Both the position numbers and the translations under genes were made by a program. Shown one piece after another: positions 5,885 through 11,944 of a DNA stretch of 11,944 nucleotides. This DNA comes from Ferrithrix thermotolerans DSM 19514 (GTDB lineage: Bacteria; Actinomycetota; Acidimicrobiia; Acidimicrobiales; Ilumatobacteraceae), in NCBI GenBank assembly GCA_945860575.1, contig CAMAQQ010000017.1:1-11944 (forward strand). Reading direction: 5' to 3'. A model generated the notes under the pieces. That model did no database searches. It worked only from the letters and a program-made list of their open reading frames with translations, and was not told where the DNA came from. Positions within the stretch are counted from its first letter, which is position 1. Each line of letters opens with the position of its first letter.

Positions 5885-7074
5885 AGTTTGACTGCTGCCT
5901 TGAATTCTTTAAGGCGCGACAGAGACTCCCAAGTGAACTCAGGATGACTTCGGCCGAAGTGACCGTAAGCCGCAGTCTTTTGATAAATCGGACGCTTCAA
6001 ATCAAGGTCACGAACAATCGCCGCAGGACGGAGATCGAAAACCTCGCGAACCGCTGCCTCAATCAAAGACTCGTCTACTTTGTTAGTCCCAAAAGTTTCA
6101 ACGAAGATGCTGACAGGATGCGCCATTCCGATTGCGTACGCAACTTGAAGTTCGCAGCGCTCCGCCGCGCCAGACGCAACAACATGCTTGGCAACCCAAC
6201 GCGCTGCATAAGCAGCCGAACGATCAACTTTTGATGGATCTTTTCCGCTGAATGCACCACCACCATGACGGCCCATGCCACCGTAGGTGTCGACGATAAT
6301 TTTGCGACCAGTCAAACCCGTGTCTGCGTGTGGTCCACCTTTGACGAATTCGCCGGTTGGGTTGACATAAACGGCGTAATCATCTTTTGCAAATTGCGCT
6401 GGGATAACGGGACGAATAACTTGCTCAATCAGATCTGGGCGAATGACCGTGTCACGATTGATGCCGTCGGCATGTTGAGTTGAGATCAATACTGTTCGCA
6501 AACGAACCGGCTTGCCGTCTTCATAATCAAAAGTAACTTGCGTCTTGCCGTCAGGGCGCAAATACGGGATCGCACCAGACTTGCGTACGTCTGTCAATTT
6601 CTCGGCCATTCGATGTGCCAACCAAATTGGCAATGGCATCAAATCGGTTGTTTCTGTGCACGCATAACCAAACATCATTCCTTGATCGCCTGCGCCTTGA
6701 CTATTTAAAACATCTTCGCCGCTCTTGCCGCCGCGAATCTCTTCGCTGATATTCACGCCTTGCGAAATGTTCGGACTTTGTTCGTCAATGCTGACGATTA
6801 CTCCACAGGTGTTTCCGTCGAAACCATAAAGTGCGTTGTCATAGCCGATGCCATTGATGACTTGACGAGCAAGTTTCGGAATATCAACGTAAGCACTAGT
6901 TGTGATTTCGCCAGCGATGACGCACAAGCCAGTCGTCAACAAAGTTTCACAGGCGACACGACCCGCTGGATCTGCAGCGAGAATTGCGTCAAGCACGGCA
7001 TCTGAAATCTGGTCTGCCATCTTGTCGGGGTGACCCTCAGTCACGCTTTCAGATGTAAACGAATACTTTTTCAT
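5881..7074 (-). CDS. metK: S-adenosylmethionine synthetase
   Basis: MetK makes S-adenosylmethionine from methionine and ATP. The 397-aa protein has normal length and shows GHPDK (14-18, ATP binding), the signature GAGDQGMMFGYA (127-138) and the phosphate-binding GGGAFSGKD (271-279), with a typical C-terminal end in a Lys/Leu-rich tail. The ATG at 7074 has GGAG five bases upstream. Its stop overlaps the proposed priA CTG. In mycobacteria coaBC (dfp) lies between rpoZ and metK; here only 70 bases separate them. Its product is also the methyl donor for the TrmH protein and for the cassette methyltransferase in this window. Confidence 0.98.
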   Translation of the reverse strand: MKKYSFTSESVTEGHPDKMADQISDAVLDAILAADPAGRVACETLLTTGLCVIAGEITTSAYVDIPKLARQVINGIGYDNALYGFDGNTCGVIVSIDEQSPNISQGVNISEEIRGGKSGEDVLNSQGAGDQGMMFGYACTETTDLMPLPIWLAHRMAEKLTDVRKSGAIPYLRPDGKTQVTFDYEDGKPVRLRTVLISTQHADGINRDTVIRPDLIEQVIRPVIPAQFAKDDYAVYVNPTGEFVKGGPHADTGLTGRKIIVDTYGGMGRHGGGAFSGKDPSKVDRSAAYAARWVAKHVVASGAAERCELQVAYAIGMAHPVSIFVETFGTNKVDESLIEAAVREVFDLRPAAIVRDLDLKRPIYQKTAAYGHFGRSHPEFTWESLSRLKEFKAAVKL

Positions 7075-7114
7075 TTGATCTCCATATCTGCTTTCATCAA
7101 GACGCTACTAAATA

Positions 7115-7127
7115 TGCCGACACGGCA
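7115..7127 (-). promoter_or_regulatory. Short hairpin in the metK leader
   Basis: The 70-base rpoZ-metK spacer contains a perfect 5-bp stem with a 3-base loop (TGCCG-TGT-CGGCA on the minus strand), followed by an AT-rich stretch without a U-run. It could protect or attenuate the transcript. It is far too small to be one of the known SAM riboswitches. Confidence 0.25.
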
Positions 7128-7144
7128 GTAACTCTTTGGGACTA

Positions 7145-7483
7145 TTAGGCGTCGGGCTGGGTCGCAGCTTCAAGTTCGGCGGCCAATTCTGCTTCTTGCG
7201 CTGCAGCGGCGGCTTCGTTTTCAGCGACGATATCTTCGATCGTTCGTTGAACTAATTGAATTTTGCCCGCTGAAATCTCTTCGAAACTGATCGACAAAGG
7301 CTTTCGCGCGGTTGAACTAACTTGAGGCGGAACCATGTTGCCGAGTCCATCTCCAAGTTGATTGAAGTAAGAATTAATCTCGCGAGCGCGACGCGCTGCA
7401 AGAGTCACAAGTGAAAACTTTGAGCCTGTGTGTCCCATCAAAGATTCAATTGGCGGGTTCATCATGGTGTCATCTGTATTCAC
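7145..7483 (-). CDS. rpoZ: DNA-directed RNA polymerase omega subunit
   Basis: Omega assists assembly of beta' into RNA polymerase. The 112-aa product carries the actinobacterial pattern NPPIESLMGHTGSKFSLVTL (about 9-28), then AARRAREINSYFNQLGDGLG and KPLSISFEEISAGKI, which are the conserved MN-loop and helices of the family. The C-terminus is a short alanine/glutamate-rich acidic tail. The start is GTG at 7483 with a strong GGAGG six bases upstream, which decides the start over the internal ATGs at residues 7 and 8. It lies 64 bases after gmk and 70 before metK. Confidence 0.96.
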   Translation of the reverse strand: MNTDDTMMNPPIESLMGHTGSKFSLVTLAARRAREINSYFNQLGDGLGNMVPPQVSSTARKPLSISFEEISAGKIQLVQRTIEDIVAENEAAAAAQEAELAAELEAATQPDA

Positions 7484-7528
7484 TTATTTCCTCCTGGATC
7501 AGACGTCGGGGACGCCTAGCGGCTCATA

Positions 7529-7556
7529 AGTATAGCCATAAATGGGGCTAGATTAA
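7529..7556 (-). promoter_or_regulatory. Weak candidate promoter before rpoZ
   Basis: In the gmk-rpoZ spacer the minus strand has TATACT (7534-7529, five of six to TATAAT). With a 16-base spacer the -35 position reads TTAATC (three of six), so only the -10 is good. A start here would give a leader of about 35 bases ending with GGAGG and GTG. The stem TAGCC/GGCTA also overlaps this spacer. Confidence 0.25.
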
Positions 7557-8114
7557 GCGCTGTTTTCGCTCAAAATCAATAATCCGACTCATCTCATCGA
7601 CTGTTGTGGCTAGGTCATCGTTGATCAACACGTAGTCGGCAATCGCCTTGCCAATTGGTTCTTCGTCTTCGGCTTTACGCAATCGCTTTTCGACTTTTTG
7701 CTCAGGGTCTCCCCGACCATGCAGACGAGATTTCTGTTCTTGTCGAGAAGGCGGCAAGACAAACAGCAATAGCGCCTGATTATTTAAACGCTTGACTTGC
7801 TGAGCGCCGTCAACTTCAATTTCAAGCACAGTGTCTTTGCCTTCAGGTGCACTTGGCGTTGGCGTGCCATAGAGATTTCCTAAAAAATCAGTCCACTCAA
7901 GAAATCCACCTTGAGCAATATGTTTTTCGAACTGTTCACGAGTTACAAACTTGTACGCATCAGGTGCTTCGCCGCTTCGTTGTTCACGAGTTGTCCAAGA
8001 GCGACTCAACCATAAATTTGCATCTCGCTTGACGAGTGCGTCAACGATTGTGCTCTTGCCAACGCCACCAGGACCAGAAACAACAATTACGAGTCCGTCG
8101 GGCTTGAACGACAT
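7548..8114 (-). CDS. gmk: Guanylate kinase
   Basis: Guanylate kinase phosphorylates GMP to GDP with ATP. The 188-aa protein has the P-loop GPGGVGKST (14-22), the GMP-binding region SRSWTTREQRSGEAPDAYKF (around 37-56), the FLEWTDFLGNLYGTP segment and a lid region with RLHGRGDPEQKVEKR. Length is normal. The ATG at 8114 shares one base with the mihF stop (TAATG), so the pair is translationally coupled as in other Actinobacteria. rpoZ follows. Confidence 0.97.
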   Translation of the reverse strand: MSFKPDGLVIVVSGPGGVGKSTIVDALVKRDANLWLSRSWTTREQRSGEAPDAYKFVTREQFEKHIAQGGFLEWTDFLGNLYGTPTPSAPEGKDTVLEIEVDGAQQVKRLNNQALLLFVLPPSRQEQKSRLHGRGDPEQKVEKRLRKAEDEEPIGKAIADYVLINDDLATTVDEMSRIIDFERKQRLI

Positions 8115-8443
8115 TAGATAGAAATCTCAATTTTTTTAAGCAGTAATTGCCGCTCGTTGACCGAGAGGCTTTCGATTCTGCGTTTTTCAGTAATTTCAAG
8201 ATCGGCCATCAGTCGTCGTGCTTTAACTTTGCCGATGCTCTGTATTGCTTCGAGGGCCTTAACTACATAAAGGCGCTGAGTTGCGGCGTGGTCTGCGTTT
8301 TTTATCAGCACATCACTCAAATTCAGGTTGCCACTGGCGATATCTAGAAGAACTTGAGACATCTCACATCGCATCGCAAACGCGCCGGCGATCGCCAACT
8401 TGCGATCTACTTCAAGGCTTTCGGACAGATATGAGGTTGCCAT
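8114..8443 (-). CDS. mihF: Integration host factor, actinobacterial type (mIHF)
   Basis: mIHF is a small nucleoid-associated DNA-binding protein of Actinobacteria, unrelated to the IHF/HU fold of proteobacteria, originally found as the host factor for mycobacteriophage L5 integration. The 109-aa product shows the long N-terminal helices, then VVKALEAIQSIGKVKARRLM (about 60-79), the helix-hairpin-helix type DNA-binding segment, followed by ITEKRRIESLSVNERQLLL. Its place directly before gmk with a one-base overlap matches the standard order. The ATG at 8443 has no Shine-Dalgarno; a promoter lies immediately upstream, suggesting a leaderless message. The upstream neighbour is the AT-rich cassette instead of the usual pyrF. 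Confidence 0.95.
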   Translation of the reverse strand: MATSYLSESLEVDRKLAIAGAFAMRCEMSQVLLDIASGNLNLSDVLIKNADHAATQRLYVVKALEAIQSIGKVKARRLMADLEITEKRRIESLSVNERQLLLKKIEISI

Positions 8444-8449
8444 TAATTT

Positions 8450-8477
8450 ATTCTACTTGCGCGAATATTTCGTTCAA
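8450..8477 (-). promoter_or_regulatory. Sigma70-like promoter giving a leaderless mihF transcript
   Basis: On the minus strand TTGAAC (8477-8472, four of six to TTGACA) and TAGAAT (8455-8450, five of six to TATAAT) are separated by 16 bases. Six bases (AAATTA) separate the -10 from the mihF ATG, so transcription should start at or next to the A of the ATG. No ribosome binding site is present, and leaderless messages are common in Actinobacteria. The -35 begins directly after the aminotransferase stop codon. Confidence 0.6.
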
Positions 8478-8489
8478 TTACTTCTTTTC
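8478..8489 (-). repeat. Cassette-edge short repeat, distal copy
   Basis: The minus strand reads GAAAAGAAGTAA, including the aminotransferase stop. It differs by one inserted G from GAAAAGAATAA at the end of pyrD. It is purine-rich and short, so chance is possible. Confidence 0.35.
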
Positions 8490-9467
8490 TTTATGAAACT
8501 GATACGGGGTTGGTGCTGAGGATGCTGTCAACTTATTGACTTCGGCCGCATAATCTCTCATTTGTTGGACAATATCTAGACCTACATTTCTTGACCACGT
8601 CTCAAGTAACAACTTTGTCATCGGCCCCATCTGACCATCCCCAATGTTGACGCCGTTAATTTGTGTAGTAGGCAAAATACAAAATGGCGTACCTGTCAAA
8701 AATGCTTCATCAGCGTCATAAAGGTCATAAGGCTCGATATTTTTCTCATGACATTTAATGTTAAGTTCGGTAGCTAACTCCATGGTGTAGGCACGACTGA
8801 TACCCCTTAAAATATTCCTACCTTCTGGCGTAAACAGCTCACCATTCTTGACCATAAAAAAATTATCGCCAGTGCCTTCAGCGATAAAACCATCAGTGTC
8901 AATCAATAAAGCCCAATTATTATCGCCTTCTACATTTGAAACTTCAATATTTGCAACTTGATACCAAACTCGACTTCGATTCTTGATCTTTGGATCCATC
9001 AAGGTTGCCGGAATAGCGCGTTGGGATGGAATGACTGAGTTGATTCCCCTATCGTAAAATTTAGCCATACCAGATACAGTCCACTTAAGTGGGAAGTCAG
9101 CAATCACGACTGTCGTTTCGAGCTTTCCGTCAAAAATTGGTGCGTAGATACCCAGTGGGCCCCTACTGACATTAATCATCAAACGATGTTCATCGTTTCT
9201 TTCAAAAAATGGCTCATTTTTTTCGATCGTCAACATACACGCACTCTCTAGATCATCGATTGACATGGTCATAGGTATCCGAAGGATCTTTAAACCTAGA
9301 TAAAGACGTTCAAGATGCTCACGTAAACGAAATTGCTTCTTATTAAACGACCTAGTCATCTCAAAAACCATGTCGCCGAACATTAATGCAGAGTCATAAA
9401 TTGATATTTTGGCTTGATCCTCTGGTACAAATTCGCCGTTCATATAAACGACTCTTCCGCTTATCAT
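8478..9467 (-). CDS. Class IV PLP-dependent aminotransferase (IlvE/D-amino acid aminotransferase fold)
   Basis: This 329-aa protein belongs to the fold-type IV aminotransferases (branched-chain, D-amino acid, aminodeoxychorismate lyase group). Seen: the N-terminal VYMNGEFVPEDQAKISIYDSA, the Schiff-base lysine region with Lys162 in MDPKIKNRSRVW, the cofactor region FIAEGTGDNFFMVKNGELFTP (about 194-214), ILRGISR (219-225, phosphate site) and DADEAFLTGTPFCILPTTQINGVNIG (about 251-276). Which amino and keto acids it uses cannot be told; no biosynthetic partner enzymes for branched-chain amino acids are nearby. The ATG overlaps the methyltransferase stop as ATGA. It is AT-rich relative to pyrD and mihF and ends directly before the mihF promoter. 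Last gene of the three-gene cassette. It might modify an amino-acid substituent of a glycan or provide a D-amino acid; both are guesses. Confidence 0.88.
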   Translation of the reverse strand: MISGRVVYMNGEFVPEDQAKISIYDSALMFGDMVFEMTRSFNKKQFRLREHLERLYLGLKILRIPMTMSIDDLESACMLTIEKNEPFFERNDEHRLMINVSRGPLGIYAPIFDGKLETTVVIADFPLKWTVSGMAKFYDRGINSVIPSQRAIPATLMDPKIKNRSRVWYQVANIEVSNVEGDNNWALLIDTDGFIAEGTGDNFFMVKNGELFTPEGRNILRGISRAYTMELATELNIKCHEKNIEPYDLYDADEAFLTGTPFCILPTTQINGVNIGDGQMGPMTKLLLETWSRNVGLDIVQQMRDYAAEVNKLTASSAPTPYQFHKEKK

Positions 9468-10090
9468 TTAACAACCCCAAAGAAAAAAGTATGCATACAC
9501 GGATCAGCCTTCGACCCGAAACTGCCCCAATCTGAATAATCAACTACTGGTTCAAAATATTTCATGAATCCCTTCAAATCGGTGAAATAATCCTTACCAT
9601 ACTGTTGTGTCCCTTGTGGATACTGTCGCAGGGTGTGCAAAATACTAATTCCTTTAAAGTGTTTGGAAATCAAGTTTTTGAATTCATCGAGTTTCTCAAG
9701 TACATACCAAGTAACTTCATCCATAAAAATACAATCTGGTTGAAAGCTTAAAATTTTTTCAACTTCAAGAATGTCACCAACATCAAAGTGACAAAGTGGA
9801 AACTTCACCTTGGCTTTTTCAATCGCAGTTTTTGAAACATCCAATCCCCCCGCAGATCCACATATGACTCTCATTTTTTCAACAAAATAACCCAAGCCAC
9901 AACCAATCTCATAAGGTCTTTTAAAGTCGCTAATTCTTAAAATGTTTTCGACCATGCTTTTTGATAAAACCGAATTCTCACGAAAAGATTGATCCCAAGG
10001 ATTATCAAAGTCTTGGTACATAGTTTCAAACTCGCCGACCAACTTTCCATCCTTAATTACATAATCTTGATAGCGCTCGTATTTAGTCAA
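9464..10090 (-). CDS. Class I SAM-dependent methyltransferase
   Basis: This 208-aa protein is a small Rossmann-fold methyltransferase. Motif I is YEIGCGLGYF (60-69), the acidic residue of the next strand is Asp84 in GLDVSKTAIEKAK, and motif II is FDVGDILE (102-109). A conserved-looking FDNPWDQS (28-35) precedes motif I, as seen in some methyltransferases of glycan clusters. The substrate is unknown; the neighbours suggest a sugar, an amino-sugar substituent or an intermediate. The start is TTG at 10090, chosen because GGAGAG lies five bases upstream and no ATG or GTG fits. It overlaps the cytidylyltransferase by eight bases and the aminotransferase by four (ATGA). Base composition is the most AT-rich of the window (down to about 28% GC on one line). 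Confidence 0.85.
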   Translation of the reverse strand: MTKYERYQDYVIKDGKLVGEFETMYQDFDNPWDQSFRENSVLSKSMVENILRISDFKRPYEIGCGLGYFVEKMRVICGSAGGLDVSKTAIEKAKVKFPLCHFDVGDILEVEKILSFQPDCIFMDEVTWYVLEKLDEFKNLISKHFKGISILHTLRQYPQGTQQYGKDYFTDLKGFMKYFEPVVDYSDWGSFGSKADPCMHTFFFGVVK

Positions 10091-10772
10091 TTTTGCTCTC
10101 CAAAAACTCTTTCATGAGTGCTTCACACCTTCTAAAATCCGTTTTGCTGTCAATTTCAAACAACTTCCATGACTCCATTTCGACCCGCCCAATTCGGCCA
10201 CCTAGACGATTTGAAGAACTACGCAATATCTCCGGCTTGAATAAATAGAACGAACCATTCTCTACATACCGCACCTCAATATCTTGACGACGCTGTCGAT
10301 TTCGCCAATCATAGTTTACGCTGTTCATCAAGCCGCCTTGGTCTTCCCAAATAAAAAAATCTTCAATTACATTGCAAGAAAAAAGTGAGTCATACTTGCC
10401 AGTTTTGGCTATTTCGACTCCCATTTGGATATCGCTTTTCTCGCGTAATGGCGAAGTGACCTGCGGAGCGAACACCCAATCAACTGGACCTAATAATTCT
10501 TCTACAAAATCTAGGCCATGCTGCCAACCAGATTCCGAACTTGAAGTATCGGAAGAAATCGAATCGGGACGTTTGATTGACCGAGCACCATATTTCTCTC
10601 CGATGGTCAATATCTCATCATTATCTGAGCTGACAAAAACATCTTCAATTCCACCCTCGAGGCAATGTGCGATCGTCCATCCAAGTAGGGGCTTTCCACA
10701 AAACGGCATAATATTCTTTCGCGGTAGTCCTTTTGACCCACCGCGCGCAAGAATTATCGCAACTACTTTCAC
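10083..10772 (-). CDS. Acylneuraminate-type cytidylyltransferase (CMP-sugar synthetase, NeuA family)
   Basis: The family transfers CMP from CTP to a 2-keto acid sugar such as sialic, legionaminic or pseudaminic acid. The 229-aa product shows the nucleotide-binding P-loop ILARGGSKGLPRKN (7-20), QVTSPLR (104-110), YVENGSFYLFKPEIL (169-183) and a C-terminal EIDSKTDF (206-213) whose aspartates fit the metal-binding DIDxxxD pattern. Length matches single-domain NeuA/legionaminate CMP synthetases. The sugar cannot be assigned; no NeuB-type synthase, epimerase or transferase is in the window. The start is GTG at 10772, 15 bases after the pyrD stop, with no ribosome binding site; a TATCCT seven bases upstream of the GTG could act as a -10 of a leaderless message, but no -35 supports it. 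First gene of the cassette. Confidence 0.88.
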   Translation of the reverse strand: MKVVAIILARGGSKGLPRKNIMPFCGKPLLGWTIAHCLEGGIEDVFVSSDNDEILTIGEKYGARSIKRPDSISSDTSSSESGWQHGLDFVEELLGPVDWVFAPQVTSPLREKSDIQMGVEIAKTGKYDSLFSCNVIEDFFIWEDQGGLMNSVNYDWRNRQRRQDIEVRYVENGSFYLFKPEILRSSSNRLGGRIGRVEMESWKLFEIDSKTDFRRCEALMKEFLESKID

Positions 10773-10787
10773 AGGCGTAAGGATAGT

Positions 10788-10798
10788 TTATTCTTTTC
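10788..10798 (-). repeat. Cassette-edge short repeat, proximal copy
   Basis: The minus strand reads GAAAAGAATAA, including the pyrD stop codon, and matches the end of the aminotransferase gene except for one base. The two copies bracket the cassette in the same orientation. Confidence 0.35.
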
Positions 10799-11741
10799 GG
10801 GTCAGTAGTCCGTTGCGGTGAGCCGCTGAGGTGACTTGCGACCAATTGGTTATTTGATGCGAGACCGCCCAATCAATGAGCTGGTTTTGAATTAAAAGTG
10901 CGGCGCGAGGATTAGCGAAACTTGCAGTGCCAACCTGAACCGCGTTGGCACCAGCCAACATCAACTCTGCGGCAGTCTCGCCGGACACGACACCACCGAC
11001 TCCAATGATGCCGATTTCTGGCAGGGCTTGTCGCACATCAAAAACGCAACGCACCGCGATTGGATGAAGTGCCGACCCGGATAAACCTCCGCGAATATTG
11101 CCAAGAGTCGGCAACCCCGTATCTGTATCAATTGCCATTCCCATTGCCGTGTTCACAAGTGTCACCGCTTGCGCACCTGCCTGATGTACCGCGCGGGCAA
11201 TGTCTACTAGTTCATGGGTATTCGGACTCAACTTTGCCCACACTGGCAGACCCGAAACAACACAGCCTTCAATAATTTGTGCACTGAGTCGAGCATCATG
11301 AGCGAAGACAACATGATCTCCGCCTAAATTTGGACACGAAAGATTCACCTCGATTGCCGAAATTCTGTTTTTGACTTCGCCAAGAAGTTTGGCCGCAAGT
11401 AGATAATCTTCGATGCGATGTCCCCAAATGCTGACGATGATGGTGGCGCCAGATTTTTCTAAGGCGACAAGATCATGAGCAATAAAATGTTCGACGCCGT
11501 CTCCTTGCAGACCGACTGCGTTGAGCATTCCATTTTTAGTTGGCGACAATCTGGGGGCTGGGTTACCAGCCCATGCGAAAGGCGCAATTGATTTTGCAAC
11601 AACACCACCAATTTCGCTTAGTGAAAAATATGCGTCTAGTTCGGCACCGTAGCCCGCGGTTCCTGATGCCGTGAGAATTGGATGAGAAAGTTTGAGATCG
11701 CCGACTTGAACAGAACAATTATCTATTGACCCCAAATTCAT
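10788..11741 (-). CDS. pyrD: Dihydroorotate dehydrogenase, class 1B catalytic subunit
   Basis: The enzyme oxidises dihydroorotate to orotate with FMN in pyrimidine synthesis. The 317-aa protein lacks a membrane anchor and has NLSCPN (133-138, catalytic Cys136), FMN-site residues Lys50 and Lys170 (in KLSPN), GGLSG (218-222), GVGGVVSG (247-254) and VQVGTA (268-273). These fit class 1, and VGGV.SG with VGTA favours subtype 1B, which normally pairs with PyrK for electron transfer to NAD+. No pyrK lies between carB and pyrD. The ATG overlaps the carB stop as ATGA. The next gene is the cassette cytidylyltransferase instead of pyrF. Confidence 0.95.
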   Translation of the reverse strand: MNLGSIDNCSVQVGDLKLSHPILTASGTAGYGAELDAYFSLSEIGGVVAKSIAPFAWAGNPAPRLSPTKNGMLNAVGLQGDGVEHFIAHDLVALEKSGATIIVSIWGHRIEDYLLAAKLLGEVKNRISAIEVNLSCPNLGGDHVVFAHDARLSAQIIEGCVVSGLPVWAKLSPNTHELVDIARAVHQAGAQAVTLVNTAMGMAIDTDTGLPTLGNIRGGLSGSALHPIAVRCVFDVRQALPEIGIIGVGGVVSGETAAELMLAGANAVQVGTASFANPRAALLIQNQLIDWAVSHQITNWSQVTSAAHRNGLLTRKE

Positions 11742-11944
11742 CGAGCGTGAAACTCTTGCAACGACATCACCGTGAATGGACGATTACGTTGTTCAATCAT
11801 TCCTTGAACTGCAGCCGTGGCAGCACTCAAAGTTGTGACCACCGAAACGCGACAAGTGTTGGCGGCCTTGCGAATTGCCTCGCCGTCATTTCGTGTGCCA
11901 TAGCCTCGCGGTGTGTTGATAACCAACGCAATCTCGCCAGATTC
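11738..11944 (-). CDS. carB: Carbamoyl-phosphate synthase large subunit, C-terminal part
   Basis: Only the last 68 residues are inside the window; the gene continues past the right edge. The visible part is the C-terminal regulatory MGS-like domain, with the characteristic LVINTPRGYGTRNDG and IRKAANTCRVSVVTTLSAATAAV, ending FTVMSLQEFHAR. The enzyme forms carbamoyl phosphate for pyrimidines and arginine, and this domain usually binds allosteric effectors. The TGA stop overlaps the pyrD start. The frame reads through to the edge, so the TTG at 11926 is not the true start. Confidence 0.93.
   Translation of the reverse strand, partial: ESGEIALVINTPRGYGTRNDGEAIRKAANTCRVSVVTTLSAATAAVQGMIEQRNRPFTVMSLQEFHAR

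Larger units (their letters stand above)
8478..10772 (-). other. AT-rich three-gene cassette, probably acquired, between pyrD and mihF
   Basis: The cytidylyltransferase, methyltransferase and aminotransferase genes overlap each other (8 and 4 bases), run in the direction of the host operon and have about 40% GC on sampled lines, against about 50-55% for both flanks. They replace the expected pyrF at this place. No integrase, transposase or tRNA borders the block. Its two edges carry near-identical short sequences spanning stop codons (see the repeat entries). The functions fit activation and decoration of an acidic sugar, but the synthase of such a sugar and any transferase are absent from the window. 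Confidence 0.7.

Noticed and set aside
5860..6234. Plus-strand ORF of 124 codons opposite the metK 3' end
   Set aside because: metK on the other strand is full length and conserved; the plus-strand translation looks like random shadow sequence.
7075..7144. SAM riboswitch before metK
   Set aside because: The spacer is only 70 bases, with one 5-bp hairpin and no terminator or multi-helix core; known SAM riboswitches need more sequence.
8478..10772. Cassette as an integrative element or prophage attachment at mihF
   Set aside because: No integrase, transposase, tRNA gene or convincing long attachment repeats were seen; the mIHF link to phage integration is not evidence by itself.
10372..10821. 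Plus-strand ORF of 149 codons over the cytidylyltransferase and pyrD junction
   Set aside because: It lies opposite conserved motifs of the cytidylyltransferase, has no ribosome binding site and no recognisable domain.

Overview
The window is a compact stretch of actinobacterial chromosome. Three things point to Actinobacteria, probably the Acidimicrobiia or a related freshwater or marine planktonic lineage: an actinobacterial-type integration host factor (mIHF) directly upstream of gmk and rpoZ, a PriA without a Walker A motif, and the run infC-rpmI-rplT-trmH. GC, counted by eye on sampled lines, is about 50-55% in the housekeeping parts. Genes overlap or nearly touch, and all but one lie on the minus strand. 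This assignment rests on gene content and order only.

Read in the direction of transcription (right to left), the layout is as follows. The 3' end of carB overlaps pyrD (class 1B dihydroorotate dehydrogenase). Next come three tightly coupled, clearly more AT-rich genes (about 40% GC on sampled lines): a CMP-sugar (acylneuraminate-type) cytidylyltransferase, a class I SAM methyltransferase and a class IV PLP aminotransferase. Directly after them lies a sigma70-like promoter for mihF, followed by gmk, rpoZ, metK, priA, def and fmt. A small convergent gene (DUF1844-like) on the plus strand separates this operon from a second minus-strand operon, infC-rpmI-rplT-trmH, which runs to the left edge.

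The housekeeping genes cover pyrimidine synthesis (carB, pyrD), nucleoid architecture (mihF), GMP phosphorylation (gmk), transcription (rpoZ), SAM supply (metK), replication restart (priA), formyl-methionine cycling (fmt, def), translation initiation (infC), two 50S proteins (L35, L20) and rRNA methylation (trmH). The three-gene cassette sits where pyrF is expected between pyrD and mihF. It looks like a horizontally acquired surface-glycan or activated-acid-sugar module. coaBC (dfp), normally between rpoZ and metK in relatives, is also absent here.

Several gene starts are unusual. trmH and priA have no ATG, GTG or TTG that would keep their conserved N-termini; in both, the only usable start is a CTG overlapping the upstream TGA stop as CTGA. 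infC appears to start at ATA, and that ATA overlaps (as ATAG) the stop of a seven-codon mini-ORF with a strong GGAGG. mihF appears to be leaderless, with its -10 box six bases before the ATG. No tRNA, rRNA, CRISPR array, transposase or integrase was seen.
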